In this document: piece after piece, positions 27,101 to 38,425 of the stretch
How positions within the stretch are numbered: the stretch's first letter is position 1
Layout of the letters: every line of letters begins with the position of its first letter
Source of the DNA: Onchocerca lupi
Taxonomy: Eukaryota > Nematoda > Chromadorea > Rhabditida > Onchocercidae
Assembly (NCBI GenBank): GCA_028564675.1
Contig: JAOVVO010000146.1
Span: 1 to 64,000 of the forward strand
Length of the DNA: 64,000 nucleotides
Direction: 5' to 3'
Translations under genes and position numbers: made by a program
Notes under the pieces: generated by a model
Told to the model about the DNA's origin: nothing
What the model saw: only the letters and a program-made list of their open reading frames with translations
Database searches by the model: none

Positions 27101-27779
27101 TGTGAATGCATGTGATCTTTCAATGATTCTGGCGATATTATCTATCGCATAACATTAAACAACATTTTGCCTTGATCATTTTCAAATTTTGTGATTTAAA
27201 ATTAATGGAAGATTTTGAAGTGTAGGAGATATAGTTTGATCTTTGATGTTCATCTCTTCTCTCTTTATTCTTTCGATTTTTTATTTTGAAACCTCATTTC
27301 ACTCACCTGTTTTGCCGATCTTTTATCTCCAACTTCAATTTTAAATTAAATTTCAGATTAATTTAAATTAAAATTAGATATAGAATGGATGTTTTCACTC
27401 GCATTTGTTGACGTTTTCTTTGCTGAATTTTTTGTATCACTTTTTTTCTCTTCTCCTGCACTACTTCCACACTTCACCTTTCTCTGTTCCATCGCAGATT
27501 GTTTCCTTCCTTCTCACAAACAAAAATTTAAGTTTTTGGTTTCTTCTCCAACGCATTAAGGATTTTTCTCTGTTTTCTCTCTGGATGAAGGAGCTAATGA
27601 ATCGTCCAAATTTCACTTACTGGTTCGTTTCTTTTCCCTGGTATGGTTTGTTTGTGGTGGAAAAATTCGACCCGTAATAGGAAATTTTTCATTTCCGGAA
27701 TATTTTCCAAGAGTTATTTGTAAAACGAATAGACGTATTAGACTGCGTTGACTAAATAAAAAATGATGTTCTTGAATTT
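24119..27779. other. Divergent intergenic region (synaptojanin / protease)
   Basis: About 3.7 kb between two divergent starts, so it should hold both promoters. The first 200 bp (24,120-24,320) is less AT-rich and may be 5'UTR of synaptojanin. A degenerate repeat lies at 25,550-25,700. No further gene is supported. Confidence 0.5.
25550..25700. repeat. Degenerate short tandem repeat
   Basis: The phrases 'ggtatcctgaataa', 'gtacatgtgagcggtat' and 'atatgagcggtatcc' recur three or four times with varying spacers. No reading frame is conserved between copies. Confidence 0.4.
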
Positions 27780-27782
27780 CAG
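27780..27782 (+). promoter_or_regulatory. Candidate trans-splice acceptor of protease gene
   Basis: 'cttgaatttcag' lies 35 nt before the ATG at 27,818. It fits a spliced-leader acceptor or a 5'UTR intron end. Confidence 0.35.
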
Positions 27783-27817
27783 CATACGAAATCTGAAATT
27801 TATTTCCTCTGGAAGAT

Positions 27818-30800
27818 ATGGATTATATCGCATTTACAGCTCGGAATATAATCATTCTGCTTTCAGCAATGATTATTTATGCCGGATGTCGACGGTCGTA
27901 TTCCATATATTTCTTTGAGGTTCAAGTTTCAAATTTTTTTTTACATGAGATGTGCACAATTTTATAATTCTAATCAAATTTTAAATCAGATATGAACTTT
28001 CAAATCCTTAATTTAAAATTTATTTCAGCGTGATGCAAAAAGAATTGTGTTCTTAGAAAATGAAGGCGCAGTTGCTGTCCCATTGATATTGTCAGCTTTA
28101 TTGATGATCTTATATTACAGTTTAAAACTCTCTGAAGACAGTGATTTGAAAGAAAAAATAGCCGAGCAGAAGTCATTCCAAGTAAGTTTTTGATTAATTC
28201 GTTAAGTTCACTGATTTTTCTTTGGCTCTCTTAAAAAAAAAAAAACCTTTTTACTTCAAAATTATTCCTTAGCTACTGATTTTAAGCAGTAATTTCAGTC
28301 ACGAACATCAAATATATCACGTCAATTATTGCTAAAAGCGTCTGCAAAATTGGATAGTATTTCAGAATCAGTTATTGAAAACAGTAAATTTTTCCACTTT
28401 CATGAAACATTAAGCACTATTTGAACATGTTAGAGTTACTGGTTTTTGTTGTTGATTTGACATTTCTTTTCAAAGTTCAAATATAATTTCAATTTGTTTT
28501 AATATTGGAATTTAACTAACTTTTGAACCAAAAATTTCGATGCTATTCATTTTGAATTTCTTGTTGCGTTGAATTGAGTTTAATAGTTATTAAAACTTGT
28601 CGCACTAATCATACTGTAATTTTTTGTTTATTTCTGGAAAAGATGAAGAGATGACAGAATTAAGCAAAGATTTGCTTGAAAAAATGAAAAATGTGGACGA
28701 TTCAAGTTCAGAGGAATATTTGATTAGTGATGGTCTGCCAGACTCTTCACTTAAGGATGTTTTGGAACAGCTGGCTAAAGGTCAGAGATTTTCAGTTTAC
28801 CGAGATGTTGTATCTAAAAAAATCATCCTTTTTCAGCTGAGTTTTTTGTTTCTTTTTTTTTTTACAGAAAGCGAGGAAGTAGGTGAAAACATTGACGAAG
28901 CAGTTGCCAGTGATGCAAGTCCATCCTATCGATCCTCTAGGAGAATCTCGCTGCGGAGGAAATCTATTTTAAGTGATCAAGAATTAGCTATTGAACGTAA
29001 ACAATCTGAGATATACAGAAAAATGAGTCAGGTTTGTTCATAGGAAATATCGGACAGATTATTGAGTGATATTTCATTGACAATTTTTCGAAGCTTTTTG
29101 GTTTTTTGTTTTAGTTTGTCTCATATTTCAGATTTCTTTCTTGCCATCAGTGAGTGAGGTAGTGACAGTGGTGCGTCATCCGTCAATTAATATGTCAAAA
29201 CAATCTATTTTAATCATGTTGGCTCGGCTTATTACTATCCATGTACCACTCTGGTTCGGTGTTATTGCTGTACACATTACAATAATTGAACTGTTCGATA
29301 GTAAGTTCTGTAAGTTCTGATACTAATTTGCTATACATTTGAAAATTTAATCTCTACAATTAATCAAAATTGCTTAGGAGCAAAATGCGGCTGTCCTTAA
29401 TCCAATACTGTATTCAAAGGGAGAAGTTGCACTAACAAAATGCAGTTATCCGTTTTAATATATATTCCAAAAAGATTATTTAAGTTGAAGTTATCTTAGT
29501 TCTAGTATATGTTTAAATATCCTTATATAAAAGATTTTTGGAACCATCACTTTTTTTTTTGTTTTCAACTATCCAACTGAATTCTTATACTGGCAAAAGG
29601 CAAAAAGAAAAAATGCAGATGTGTGTTCTTTTTGTTTACTCGAATAATTCTCCGGATTCAGAGTGCAACCGAATCCACGTTCATAATCCAGTAATATGGG
29701 TCATATAAAATATTAAAACTTATTGATGCTTCATGTTCTAAAATCTGGAGAAAAATAAGTTTTGAGGAATTCTTATGAAATTAAATGAGCCTTTTTTTTT
29801 TTTTTTTTTAAGAGCTCTGTTAAATGTATCCTATATGATGTCTTACTTTAGACAGGGTTGCTTTAAAGAACTGCTAGATTTAATTCGCTTCTTTTGATCC
29901 AAGAATCGCAACCAAATTATTTTTCGCAATTTTGATTATCATTTGCGCTGGAGAAATACTTTTTATGACTTGCTTCCCTACTACTTTATTTAACTCAGCA
30001 ATTTGAAAATGCGGAAAATTTGTGTAAATTCCTTATTGAAAAAAATTGCCGGTAGTAACTTATGACAAATCTATATTCAACATTAGCTTTGCCACTGTTG
30101 TTAAATTCTCCGTTCTACGTCATGTTTTTTCATGACTTGCCTAAACGTAGGAAGGTTTTCTCCTGGTACTGCTAAGGTCATTCTTTCCTGTGTCGCTCTT
30201 TACACACACTCTCTGGCACTTGTGGCATCAGCGCTGCAAGTGTCCTTCCGCTTTGAATATTGAATATTGGAAAACATGTAAGTAAACTATGTTTGCTTCC
30301 TTCAAGAGATTTACTGTATCCTGAAACATTTCAGCGGTTTCTGTTGGAAATCCAGTAATAATATTAGCACCAAACGCCATATCAGACCTTAAGCTCTTTA
30401 CTTTATGGCAAAATTCTATCACTTGTTCCCTGCTATGACGACGTTTCATTCTTTTTTTTTTTTTAGGATTAAATTATTACCAGATTGTCGACTGAAGTGC
30501 AAATGTGATGTAAACTTTGATTCACTGATTATTAAATCCATTAATTTATCGTCAAATCAGTCCTGAATATAGTACTTTAACACGAAAGATGTTAACACTT
30601 AACCCAAGGATTTCTGCTGGCTGTAGAAAAAGAGCTAATAGAGTACATGGTTAAAAAGTTATTGCCACTTACCTTATGATGTTTCTAGCATTGCTATAAA
30701 AGCGGTTAAGAAACATAAAGTTCCTTGCAAGTTTGACAATAATATTTCAGAAGAAGGTGATAGATAGCATAATAACAAAACCAAATTCTAAAGATTATGG

Positions 30801-32675
30801 TTTTTTTCTACTGATACCAATCCAAATAGTAACAAACATCTGGAAAACTTTCTAGAACAATTTTGTTTGCTAACTGAAAAAGATGAATCTAGTCAAAGAA
30901 CTTGAGTAGATCCATCTTTTTTCATTCATTTAGATAATGAATATTTAACATTGTATTTTTTCCTATAAGTTCAAATGTTGCCGAAATGTTTTCTTTTTTT
31001 TTTTTTTTTTTGTGATCTTTTTTCCACTTCTCTTATTTTTTTTCCAACTTGGTTTTCAATTCTTGATATGCTTCAGTTCAAATAAACAATTTGCAGATCA
31101 TATATTTTATTATCATAATCCTAGAATGAAGCTATTGTCAATGATTATCGCTGTATTATTGGGACTTTTTCATGAGGTGAAGTGGACATGGGTTGTTAAT
31201 GATATTTTGGGTATTGCAACATCTTATGTCGTCATTGCACGTACTGAAGTAAGTTCGAATAATTTAGAAAGAAAAAAAAAGTCTTATAAGGTATAAGAGT
31301 TTCATTAAAGTTTTTATGAGTTGCCGAGATGAGAGTGCGAGTATTGGATTTTGATGATGTGATGTAATTTGAGATGATAGTCATATTTTAACTTACTACA
31401 TTCTTTTGTCTAACATCAAGTTTTTTGTTTTTTGTTTTTTTTTTTTTTTTTTCGCGGCGAAGTTTTTAGTATTTGACTGAACCACTGTTTAGAAAAATAA
31501 GATTTGCTTATCAAACTTAGTGAATGCATTGTAGATGAAGATCGGATAAGCCTTCAAAGCTTTTACAAGCTGAATGGAATTTGTTTTAGTAATTCATAAA
31601 GCTTTCATTAAATAACTTTCTTTTATAATATGTAATCTCAGCATTACTTTAGACAGCAAGTTATTTCGCCGGCTTCTTATTTCTCCTTGGAATGATTTTT
31701 TTTGATATATTTTGGAGCTTCTGTATCAATCTACTCAGTTAGTTCTTTCTGTCAAAATGTGGAGAAGTTGCTGTTGTGCTTCAATATTGCAAATGTTTTC
31801 ATAATTATTAATTGGTTGATGGGAAGAATGAGAACGAAAAGCTATCCGCATGTAAGGGAGCGATCCGTAAAGTTGGATTTTTATGTGGTAGAAGACAAAA
31901 ATTCGTATCCAAATAATTGTGGAATTTCCAAAGATACGTGAAAATTCGAATCCCGTAGTGGCCGATAGAATTTGCTGAATTATTATTCAGTTCTACCAAT
32001 GTGTCAATTCGTACGAACATTTTATTTTTATTTTTTCAGCATTGGTAACGACGTACCCCCGTTCTTCAGTTATGTTGATCATTCCATTGGGAAAAAAGAA
32101 CAAGTCCGCTAAGCTTTCAATTGTTGATATTATGGTTCCAGGTAATTTTTCAGTTGCTGTTTAAACTTTGAGATTTAAATCAGTTAATTTCAAACTAGTC
32201 TTTATTCTTTAAGTTCGTCTTTTACTTATTCCCGAAATAGTTTTAAATAACTAGTGTAAATTCATATCACGTATTTATGTTCACTATTTTACTGTTTTTT
32301 TATTGGTATTCGTGTATTATTGATGAAATGTATAGAAAATCGTTGTGGTGTGCATGACATACCTCTCACCAAATTTTATGAGTATCAGGTATTAAATAGA
32401 ATTAATAGAGAAAATGCTGTAATTAGTTATTACGTAAATATTTTGCAGGGGTTTTCCTGAATATTATATTGAAATTTGCGGAAATGTACGATACTGGAAC
32501 ATTCCTTCTATCTTTTTATGCTGTTATTTTCGGTCTGTTTGTTACTGAACTGATTGGATTGTTGCGGCAAAAAACTACACCGGCAATAGTTATCCCCGGA
32601 ATTTTCGCCATATTAGCTTCCATGCTTAGCGTTGAAAATCCATCCGATTTATGGCGATTTGGAATTAAACATTAA
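27818..32675 (+). CDS. Signal-peptide-peptidase-like intramembrane aspartyl protease, divergent
   Basis: Ten in-phase exons: 27818-27919, 28029-28181, 28299-28383, 28643-28780 (acceptor weak), 28868-29031, 29132-29300, 31097-31248, 31653-31737, 32040-32141, 32449-32675; about 458 aa. C-terminal half aligns with SPP topology: KWTWVVNDILGIA, then a TM ending FFDIFWSF (family: YD), then LSIVDIMVPG (family: GLGDVVIPG), then TTPAIVIPG (family: QPALLYLVP). Both aspartates remain, but the GxGD glycines are S and V, and PAL is PAI. SPP enzymes cut TM segments of type-II orientation in the ER. The N-terminus has two TM segments, then a long hydrophilic insert (exons 3-5) rich in Ser/Asp/Glu with RRIS and RRKS sites, longer than in canonical SPP. 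The 1.8-kb sixth intron carries bacterial DNA. It belongs with nematode imp genes; which one is unclear, and activity is uncertain. Confidence 0.85.
29840..30000 (-). pseudogene. ffh: ffh (SRP54) fragment of Wolbachia-like origin
   Basis: The minus strand reads VVGKQVIKSISPAQMIIKI..LVAILGSKEA, then, after a one-base shift, LNLAV. This is the end of the Ffh N-domain just before its GTPase P-loop, in the order expected for bacterial signal recognition particle GTPase. Only about 45 codons survive. Both the N-terminal part and the GTPase domain are missing. It lies directly downstream of the mtaB fragment on the same strand, inside an intron of the + strand protease gene. Not expressible as protein. 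Confidence 0.75.
30040..30600 (-). pseudogene. mtaB: mtaB/MiaB-like methylthiotransferase fragment of Wolbachia-like origin
   Basis: The minus strand contains MKRRHSREQVIEFC, GANIITGFPTETAEMFQDTV and NIVYLHVF, a textbook central segment of bacterial tRNA t6A methylthiotransferase (radical-SAM MtaB). Upstream, in shifted frames, are LMDLIISE and SGNNLILK. Downstream are MPQVPESVCKER and RTENLTTV, again shifted. Breaks include an A-tract expansion near 30,450, a shift near 30,235 and several stops. The radical-SAM cysteine cluster is not present. It sits in intron 6 of the protease gene, antisense to it. The family match is strong; Wolbachia as donor is inferred from the alphaproteobacterial flavour and the filarial context. 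Confidence 0.85.
30625..30905 (+). pseudogene. Coding-like relic of unknown origin next to mtaB fragment
   Basis: The plus strand shows broken open stretches: AVEKELIEYMVKKLLPLT, then DVSSIAIKAVKKHKVPCKFD, then LENFLEQFCLLTEKDESSQ, separated by frame changes. It abuts the mtaB fragment with opposite orientation and may belong to the same bacterial insertion. I do not recognise the protein. Confidence 0.35.
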
Positions 32676-33892
32676 ACACTTTCACACATTGACTATCGGG
32701 CGATATCTTTTCTAATTCAAAATTAAAATCAAGCAATTAACTATTCGCCCAACTTCTTTTTTGTTTGCTGTTCCTACCGATTTTAATTTTTTAATAATTA
32801 ATACAACACAAATTAGTGAACTTGCTAGTCAGATCTCTTAGATAATTTCCTATCGATTTTTTTACTGCACATTTATTTATTGCGTTTCTTGAATCTTTGA
32901 AATTACAATCATGAACTTATTGTCCTTGGCCTCTATTTTCATTCAGTTTTTTGAGATATTAAGTCAAGTGCTGGAATAGTCAACTGGATATCGAGTTCAG
33001 TTATAGTTCGGCTTTTTAGTTATGAAATATCTTGAACTGCTTATTATTTAGTGAGTCACAAATATGTAATTATACTGTAAGTCCTTCATAAGATTTTTTT
33101 TTTTGTACTACATTTATTTGTACTGAAAACTTTATTAGTTCAACAAGAAAGAAAAAATGCATAATTGCATTCTATATTTTATTTGCACCTCCTACCACTT
33201 TTCCGACTATTGTTATCTTGGTATTTGATATTTACTGCTTTTATATGTTTCCTGTGATATTTTAAACACTTTCTAGTGTTTTGGATTCTGTCGAAAACAT
33301 CCATAATTTTTTAGAGAAATTGTTGTTGTGCGATTGGTAGATCACTCATAAAGATCAAGCTTTATATTAATATTTTTATAAACGTTCTATTAGTGCTTTT
33401 ATAAATTCTTGATATATATTTTTGCTTTTTTATTTTGTCTTTTGGATATGATTAATATTGTTATAATATATTAGGTCAGTGGTTCTGTTGATTTGACTCA
33501 AAATATCTGTGCATATATTCTCTTTTTTTCTCTCGAATAGTTGCATCAAATCTAGTCCAGAATTCTTCGATTAGAACTTTTTTTCTTTGAAGCATTTCAT
33601 TGAGAAACACTCATTCGCGCTTGATTCTCAATATTTATTCATCCATCCATATTTGATGATCTAGTGATAATAAGTTTTCATTCTTTCAATATATTAAAAA
33701 GTACACTGAGATATTTCAAAATTAGAATCCAGAAATATAAGCTTTTGATGGTACTTTTGCATGTTTTGCAAACTTGTAGCATGCTTTCTAGTATACCTTA
33801 ATTTTAAGCCTCAATTTTGGTTACTGTTATGTACATTAACAAAGTCTTTTTTTCCATGCTTCTGATGCTTGATAGAAGGTTTTCGAATGTTT
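32676..33892. other. Convergent 3' intergenic region (protease / fat-3)
   Basis: About 1.2 kb of AT-rich sequence between two converging stop codons. Nothing recognisable beyond poly-T tracts and possible polyadenylation motifs. Confidence 0.5.
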
Positions 33893-36695
33893 TTAATCAT
33901 CACATAAGTTCTCGCTATGGGGACATCTAATCTTGCTTACCGAATCGGCAATACTTTTGAGCTGATTAAAAATTAATTTGTATCCTGTCCAGTAATCATC
34001 TACCAAATACGGAAGGTCATTCATTTCGCAATATTTCCTGACTTTTATTGATACCCGCTTTAAATTCGCACGAGGTATTGTGGGGAACAGGTGGTGCTCA
34101 ATCTGAAATATTAGAACGTAGAGTATTCCCGTTAATTCCCGAGAAATATTTCTCGGTTGTCTCACCAGTGTATGCTTTAAATTCTTATAACGATACTATT
34201 TTAAGCAAAAATGTGTTGCAAAGGAATAGAATTCACATTCAAAGGTTACCTGATAATTGAGACCACCCCAAAACCAATCAACAATCGGAGATGGTAACAT
34301 ATTGCGAGTTGTCAGTATATGGAGGCATGGGAAATTATTCAGTAAACGACTTTGATCTGAAACAAATAATTGAATTAAAGTATATAATCAGATCTGTACT
34401 GAAATCACTGACTATTTGAGATGATAATGGCGGTGATATAATATCAATTTGATAAAAGGAAGCGTACGATGATAACTATTTGATAATTTATATTTCAAAT
34501 CTCAAAAATCTGGTAGTTATTTTTTTATATATCGATGGCTATTTCCGTTTATATAACGATTATCCCCCCTTACTTAGTTTCAAATATTCGTTTATTATTT
34601 TTCCTGCATGCATATTTATTTTGGAGAAATAAACATAAAGTATGCATTATATAAAACTTACAAGGGAATTTAGTAACAGAATTGTGGCTGTAAGCAACAA
34701 CATGAGCGATAAGAAATCCAGCGCCTAACTGACTAATTGTATAATATAGAATCCTTATTGATCCTGCTGGAAGAAGCCAGAGCTGAAAGATGACCCATGA
34801 CCAGTGTAATAAGATGCAGACCTGAAATTGCAAACAATTATTTAAATTTGAATAATTACAAAAAATTAGTTGCTAATATTGAAAGAAAAAAGAAATGGGT
34901 CAATATTTTTATGAAATTGCATTTGAACTCCTTCTTTTGCTCATTTCGAATTAATCCTTCAAAGTTCAAAGTGATCCATGATTATCTCATTAAAATAACC
35001 TGTTCTGCAGGAGCATTAATGACATGCTGCTTGTACTGATTATATGGTGCTCCAATAACAAACAGTATGGATTGTATTACCCAGGAGAGTCGCAAGAACG
35101 GTAACATAAGCGTGAAATAGAAGTGTTGGTAAGAGATCAACTAAAAAAACAAGCTTCCATAAATAGTGAATAAATAGTAATTAGTAAAATTTAACAAAAA
35201 AGAGAAATAATTCGAGAACACTGAAAAACATTATAGTTCAAAAATTATGTATTAACCTTTGAAATGAGTTGTTCGAACAAAGTTTTGTACTTCTTCAAAT
35301 CATCTAGAACAAATGCAAACAAAGGAGACAAGTCGATATCACCATCCCGAAAAAAAATTCCACATTTATAGATGTAATCTTAAGATGTTCAGAATTTCAT
35401 GATGCAAAGCTATAAATACTACAAACTTGTCCAACAATATTCGTTGCAGCATGATGGGTATTGTGCTTCTCCTTCCACCAATCACGAGAAAATCCTTGCA
35501 CGATATTACCGAAAATTAAAGAAAAGAAATCATTGTTTTGACGATTCTTTCCTGGTTGTTGATGACAAAAATCATGAGTTAACCAACCAAACTGTTGCCA
35601 ACAGAGTGCCAAAATTATCGCTGATGACATATACCTGAAAGAATGGACCATTGTTTCAGTCGATTTCAGTAAGATTTTAAGTAAATAATTTTACGAGAAA
35701 CAAAAATTAATATAAGTTGATCTCATAGAGATTAAAAAAGTAAGCACCATGTAAAATACTGCAGAATGAAGGCTAGTAATAATAAGCCAAATGCTTCAGC
35801 AATTTTATAGATGTAGTAAATTGGATTCACTTCAAACAATCCTTCAGCTATGAGTTCTTCTCGTAAGGCAACAAAATTTTCTATCATTTGTTTTTCCTGA
35901 AAGACGCATTCATTTTTCAACCAGTGATATTGAGATTTGTTTTAATTTAAATATTAAAAGAACTTTTCTTTAACTTCACAAAGTATTGCATGAAGATTCA
36001 ACAATTGGATTGATACTTCTCGACAGTTGCTTTAAATAACAATACCTTCGTTTTTGGAAGATTATAAGATGATACATTTATTTCATCGGCGTAACTGTCA
36101 TCTGAATTATCACTTAAATTTATAATTCTGAATGAATATATTGCAAAATGAAACGAAGTTTCTAACTTTCAGCATTGATAAAAAGAAACCTGAATCATAG
36201 GTTAATCTCAGTCAAAATATGACAATAATTCTAACCCTTGTCAGTATTAAGCCTGTCTGTGACATTAATACAATTTCGTTTCTTGAGTAGATCCAATTGC
36301 TTATAAGCAATTTTGCTTCCTTCATGAAAAGCATGGAATATTTGGGTAGCATCGGCATCCCTAAAATTTTCAGGATCAAAAAATAAAATTTTCAATAAAC
36401 TACCCGTAGTATTTTATTCAGCGAATAATTTTTTTTAAATCAAGCTTCAATATCACGGATTTGAAATTTCTTATCATTTAACAGCATATTGGCTGATGAC
36501 CCTTTATTATGTTGCCGTTAGCCACTTTGTTTATTTCTCAAAATTAACTTAATTCTTTGCGAACTTGTACTTTAAAGCAAACCTATAATGGGTGATAACA
36601 CTTCCACCTGGATGCCTCTTCTGGAAATCCTTTGTTATTAGTAGCCATTTGCCGTCAATCTTTAACCGAAGATCAATACCATCTTTCTCACCCAT
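33893..36695 (-). CDS. fat-3: Front-end fatty acid desaturase, delta-6 (FAT-3) type
   Basis: Cytochrome b5-fused ER desaturase that introduces a double bond between an existing one and the carboxyl end of C18 fatty acids. Ten exons (minus strand): 36695-36583, 36360-36236, 36101-36046, 35896-35748, 35634-35427, 35346-35257, 35140-35000, 34821-34662, 34356-34250, 34102-33893; in phase, 452 aa. Seen: b5 heme motif HPGG plus IFHAFHEGSK, first His box HDFCH (WLTHDFCHQQP), second HNTHH, third QIEHH, and several TM segments. Phrases such as FHAFHEGS, YKQLDLLKK, LTHDFCHQQP and LPYLVDDY fit FAT-3 rather than FAT-4. Complete and apparently intact except that the exon-6 acceptor reads TTTCGG instead of TTTCAG. 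An acceptor 'tttatttttag' 10 nt before the ATG suits spliced-leader addition. Lies 1.7 kb downstream of the fat-4-like gene, same strand. Confidence 0.9.
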
Positions 36696-38425
36696 TGTTT
36701 GCTATCTAAAAATAAAATGATGATTAACTATGATTGATTTGATTACGTCTTCCATTAATTTTTTTTTCTTTGTTTTCATTCATATTTCTTTCAATTATAA
36801 TTGAAGGATTATGGCGAACAGATTTCTTATTTCAAAACTTATAATGTTACAGATCATCATTTAAATCTTATTTTTTGAGTTAAAATTCAAAGTAAAATTC
36901 AAATATTTTCAGTATCTTCCAAATTATTCTGAATTTTATAGCAATGTTAACGGGCAGTAAAGATAGCATTGTAAATGCAAAAATATAATCAGTAGTATTT
37001 CATGCAAAAATATACTGATAATACTACAATTATTTGTTTTAAATACATCGATCAATATGATATTAACTACTCATAGTCATCCCGTCAATGCATGAAAACG
37101 TTATCAGTACACAATTCTTTAAGAAATAATTTTATAATATTTGTTACATTTAGGAATATTTGATTTTCCGCTAATATTACCCAAATTTTTGAAGTTATTT
37201 GGAAAATAGCCAAAAAATTTTTTCAAATTTTTGGGTCAAAATTTTGAATTCTGTATCATTAATACTTCAATTTTTAGACTTTCGGGCATTGTAACTTCGG
37301 AATTTGGGGAATAGTTGGTCGGGAAAGGAAAGTATATGGTGGGAGGAAACGAAATTATGCGTTTAAAAAATGCAATATATATCATAGTTGTATTATATTG
37401 AAAAGGGAAGAGTGGGAATATGGAAAAGGGTTAAAAAAGAGAGGAAGGAAGGGAAAGGTCAGAGAAGAGAAAATTAATCATAAATTTGGTATGGTTCGGA
37501 GAGAAATTAGCGATTTGTAAATTTCACAATATAGTTGAGGGAATGTTTAATTGAAATTTAATGGAATATCACATATTGCGTCCAAATTCTTATGGGACAT
37601 AGCTTATTGTGTCCAACTGTTTTGAGAAGACGAAAATGCAACATTTTTAAAAAAAGGTGAAAGAAAAGAGGAGGAAGTAGTGGAGTACAACGATGATGAT
37701 ATCAATGATGATGAGACAAAAATCCTGACGTATATGTGGAGGGTTGATTTTTAAAACTGGTCTTCGAACTGTAGCAATTTCAACGTAAACTTTCCATTTT
37801 CACCCAACCGTTTTATAAATCATTCAGTATAATCAGTTTGCTAGTTCATCATTAATAGGCCTTATCCAAAAAAAAAGTAAGGGAATTTGACAAATTTCGA
37901 CAAAAAGTCAAATTGACTACAGTATATAAATTTGACTACAATACATTTCTAACTTTATTTCTACTTTTTTAATTTTACGAAAAATGAATCAAGTTTTAGA
38001 AGTTTAAAAAATTTGGAAAAAGATAATCAGCATGTTGAATGTATTAATTCTGCACGACAGTTCTATTAATTCTGTATGGCAGCATGATGATATTAAATAT
38101 TGCAAAAAACTTTTAGCACAACATTTGTTCCAGCAAAATGGCCATAATAAATAAACAAATGTTAGTAAAATTTGAAATAATAATAAACATTTGTGCAAGG
38201 ATTTATTCAACAAATTTAATATGCAAATAATGTTCATTACAAATCTGACTAAAATTTGCCAAATTCAAAAAGTTGATATGAATCAAAAATCTGTGATATT
38301 GATATTATTTATCACAATATTTATAATAAATATATATGTCACTACAATATATGCTAATTTTTATATTGTGAAATATTTATCAATTTTTTGTTTATTTTTT
38401 TTTTTTCATTTCTCATTTGTTGGTT
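36696..38425. other. Spacer between fat-4-like and fat-3-like genes
   Basis: About 1.7 kb of AT-rich DNA with a purine-rich stretch at 37,320-37,480. No gene is supported; short frames near 38.0-38.4 kb are low complexity. It should hold the fat-3 promoter unless the pair is co-transcribed. Confidence 0.5.

Noticed and set aside
27405..27677. Hydrophobic plus-strand frame just before the protease gene
   Set aside because: Poly-pyrimidine DNA gives Phe/Leu/Ser-rich sequence by chance; no splice link to the next exon is needed.
30228..30449. The mtaB-like frame as a host CDKAL1/CDK5RAP1 exon
   Set aside because: Flanking matches in shifted frames on both sides, lack of splice sites, and the neighbouring ffh piece fit a bacterial fragment better.
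27818..32675. Presenilin rather than SPP family
   Set aside because: The order and wording around the two aspartates and the last TM segments fit SPP (FDIFW..., DIMVPG) and not presenilin.
37320..37700. Purine-rich stretch between the desaturases as a gene or regulatory array
   Set aside because: No frame, motif or repeat unit could be defined; treated as spacer.
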